Positions 61,640 to 64,000 of a stretch of DNA of 64,000 nt are shown one piece after another (the stretch's first letter is position 1; every line of letters begins with the position of its first letter). The position numbers and the translations under genes were made by a program. Below the pieces are notes generated by a model, which was given only the letters and a program-made list of their open reading frames with translations, had not been told where the DNA came from and did not search any database. This DNA comes from Flammula alnicola (Eukaryota > Basidiomycota > Agaricomycetes > Agaricales > Strophariaceae): contig JADNRV010000185.1 of assembly GCA_015499995.1 (NCBI GenBank), forward strand, positions 1 to 64,000, given 5' to 3'.

Positions 61640-61731
61640 ACGTATAAACCGTAGAGTATCGCAGAGCTGGTGGCAGGGCCAGACTAGAGTTGGCGAGGGT
61701 CCTCGAGGCTCAGGTATGATTCAATATCCGG
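61640..61731. repeat. 100-bp dispersed repeat, copy 2
   Basis: Same-orientation match to 56532-56631; lacks the CTCAGCG insertion. Confidence 0.85.
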
Positions 61732-63510
61732 ATTCTCGGTTTGACGTTCGGGAGAGTGACGTCGAGTATGTAGGATAAGCAATAAGCGTTCAGCCAATGA
61801 CTCTGGCCGTGATAACTCGACAGTGAGTAGCCGGGGGAGGTTGTATCATGATCCGGAAGGATCAACCGCCAGTCAGACGATGAACGTCGAATGTCGAAGT
61901 CGGGTCAGGACCCAGTCGCGCCCTTTGGAATGTTCAAGGAAAAACTCGGAGCATCCACGGGTGCGTGACATACATACTCCGTCGGGCAATTTTTGTCGAA
62001 CGAAGCAACGCTCCGACGCGCTGCCTGAGGCTCTTGTCCACACCCTGTCAACCTGACTCTGGATTTCTGCTTAACGACAACAAATTCGGTCAGCTGAATC
62101 CCAGTCAAGAACGCGAACAGTTTACATACCGACGAGCATCCGGTCTCTCCAACATCCCGACCTCTATCATACATAAGGGCCCAAGGAGTCGACGGCGTAC
62201 ATATCTTCCAAAACTCCGTGAGTTATGACATATACACATCACAGCCATCGTCGTCATTGGCATCGTCAAAAACTCGAGTCATCATCGCCATCGTGAGAGC
62301 CTGAGCGTAACCCTATAGTCTATAGATAAGAACTACTTATAATGATGAGAGGAAAAAAAGAACGGGGAGTCATGGCTGGCGAAATTACCGCGCGGCGGCC
62401 ACCAAAGGTGCATGTTTTACTTACGTACTACTTTATGCGAGCCTAGGCCCTGGTCCCTGAAGTTACATAACTCCTCCCTCGGCATTCGGAGTTCGGCTCA
62501 GCAAAAGCTCGCACCCTGCACGAACCCAACACGAACCAGTCCTCCAGCTCACGATCAAAAACTGACGTCACCTTCCCTGCTCAGTGCTGACCTCCGACTG
62601 ATTGATTGATCGATCGTTCTTTCTCCTTCTTGAATCTTCAAGCACCGAAACCAGGCACACAGCCACCGCCACATACGTTAATACCATATGTACCACATGG
62701 CTCGTCCGCCCACCCTCTACTCTATTTTTATTGCATTGCTTCGTTTTCGTACTGGGAGGAAAACAAGAGGAGTCCCGGAAAGGGACATTGTGGGATCCCG
62801 TAGCGGCGTAGCCAGCTGCAGAGGAAAGCCTTACAGTCGGAGAAGGAGAGGAGATTTCGGAGAGGGAGAGTTGGAATACTGCCGGCTGTGCTGCCTGTCT
62901 CGACGTCGCGCGCAATCTCACCTGGCGATCATCGATGGACGAATGTCACCGCCTAATAGACAAAAAGTCTTCTTCGTAAGCCATGGCCATCGTACGCTGT
63001 CGTGGATGGATCATGGATCATGTATGAGAGAGATATCAATGTCATCGCGATGGGTTATACCCAAGGACTTACGCTTCTGCAATCGTTGTCCTGTCGAAGC
63101 ACGCAACTCCGTTTGTGTATATATATGCAGGCGGCAGAGCGTGCGTGCGTGCGGGTCCGGACTCCGTTGCCTTGAGAATGAGATAATTATCAGGGTCTAA
63201 GCGTCTTGGATACTCGCAAGGACCTGTGCAGCTCCTAAGGGGATCCGAATGGTATCGAATTTTTTGATAGATTGACTCGAAGGTTCGACCTATACAGTAT
63301 AGTATGCGTATTATACTGACGATGCACGCCGACAGGACATACAGTTGATACCAGATTGTTTCCGCCATAGTTCACGGCATGCAAAGTACATAGGTAGCAG
63401 CGTAAGAGGGTCTCCTAAACTGGCATTGTCACCCCAAGATCGTTCAGATGGCCGTAAGATTAATAAACCTCAACCTAAATCTTCTTGAGGACCAGGGTGC
63501 ATATTGCCAT
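61732..63510. other. intergenic, no supported gene
   Basis: Open frames such as 62688-63200 lack motifs and paralogs. ATTGATTGATCGATCG lies near 62599. Nothing was called. Confidence 0.35.
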
Positions 63511-63918
63511 ATTCACACTTGAGGAAGATATCAATCAGGCACGAGAACCTCAAGACTAATCATAGAAAGGCCGCCGGGAGGTATTGGAGACGCGGAGTTG
63601 ACGAGGAGATCACAAACCCAGGTCGTTCCCATGACCCAGCTACACACGACTATTTGGAGGTTTTTTCCCTATACGGCTCCGCGGAGGGCCTCAAGGGGGT
63701 CACAAGGCTTCGAAGCGTTCAGGATATTTACCAGAAACAGTAAGGAATTCCTATGCGAGAACAATGAAATTTTCAATTTTGATGGCAAAGACGAGAAGGA
63801 TGGAGGAGAGAGAGATCTACAAAAGGGCATCTATTAATGGGTCGTAGCAATGGAACAGAAGGCTGGCCTGGGGTAAAACTTGTAATACCGCTTGGTTCTT
63901 TGAAGCGTGAGCTGGTGC
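63511..63918. repeat. dispersed 404-bp repeat, copy 2
   Basis: Homolog of 46041-46444 in the same orientation, 17.5 kb away. Sequence beyond 63918 is not shared with copy 1, so the boundary is well defined on this side. Confidence 0.8.
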
Positions 63919-64000
63919 GTCGCAAGCTTGGGCTCGGAAATTGTGCGGGGAACCATGCACAGCGTTAGTAAGAGTGGAGGAAGCACAAGGCTCTTTGATG

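Noticed and set aside
62688..63200. 170-codon plus-strand frame
   Set aside because: Arg/Cys-rich with no motif, and three overlapping frames share the first part; probably chance.

Overview
The window is genomic DNA from a filamentous basidiomycete, almost certainly an Agaricomycete (mushroom-forming fungus). Genes are split by many short GT-AG introns (mostly 44-65 nt) and include families typical of that class: F-box proteins expanded in tandem, a DUF6534 seven-helix protein, an aryl-alcohol-oxidase-like GMC enzyme, fungal-type kinase-like proteins and casein-kinase-1 relics. No bacterial signals (Shine-Dalgarno sites, operons, CRISPR) were seen. The assignment comes from gene structure and family content, not from a database search.

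Layout. 0-5 kb: gene-poor, then a six-exon hypothetical gene (1875-3256, one frame break) and a 138-bp tandem array. 5.4-13.3 kb: a duplicated cassette of two F-box genes (6366, 11290), an intact 187-aa gene of unknown family (9008-9623, minus) and its truncated copy, a relic of a rhamnogalacturonyl hydrolase, and a decayed copy of the 3' end of a gene lying at 29 kb. 14-18.3 kb: two non-autonomous TIR transposons (13964-15125; 16987-18294). 19-21.4 kb: a third cassette (188-aa protein at 19055 plus F-box at 20132). 22-24.5 kb: a kinase-like gene between 380-bp direct repeats. 24.9-27.2 kb: a gene built of tandemly duplicated phase-1 exons. 28.9-31.6 kb: a single-pass membrane protein with a Ser/Thr-rich exterior (minus). 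32.5-33.8 kb: a fourth, diverged F-box gene. 34.7-35.6 kb: a 503-bp TIR element and an intron-containing tRNA-Glu. 36.8-42.7 kb: the most conserved stretch, with queuine tRNA-ribosyltransferase subunit 2 and a 17-exon GH3 beta-glucosidase. 44.7-51 kb: two paralogous seven-helix membrane proteins with two decayed relatives (49.5 and 36.1 kb). 53.8-56.1 kb: the aryl-alcohol-oxidase-like gene, using one GC-AG intron. 58-61 kb: DUF6534 gene and a CK1-like kinase pseudogene. 61-64 kb: repeats only.

Functionally the window mixes housekeeping (tRNA queuosine modification, tRNA), plant-polymer use (GH3, aryl-alcohol oxidase, GH105 relic) and fast-evolving families (F-box, 187/188-aa proteins, seven-helix proteins, kinase-like). 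Local duplication with decay dominates: most unannotated spacers hold diverged pieces of neighbouring genes. The three TIR elements each have a flanking 7-bp direct repeat. All exon coordinates were derived by hand from splice sites, frame continuity and paralog comparison; every model described as intact sums to a multiple of three.
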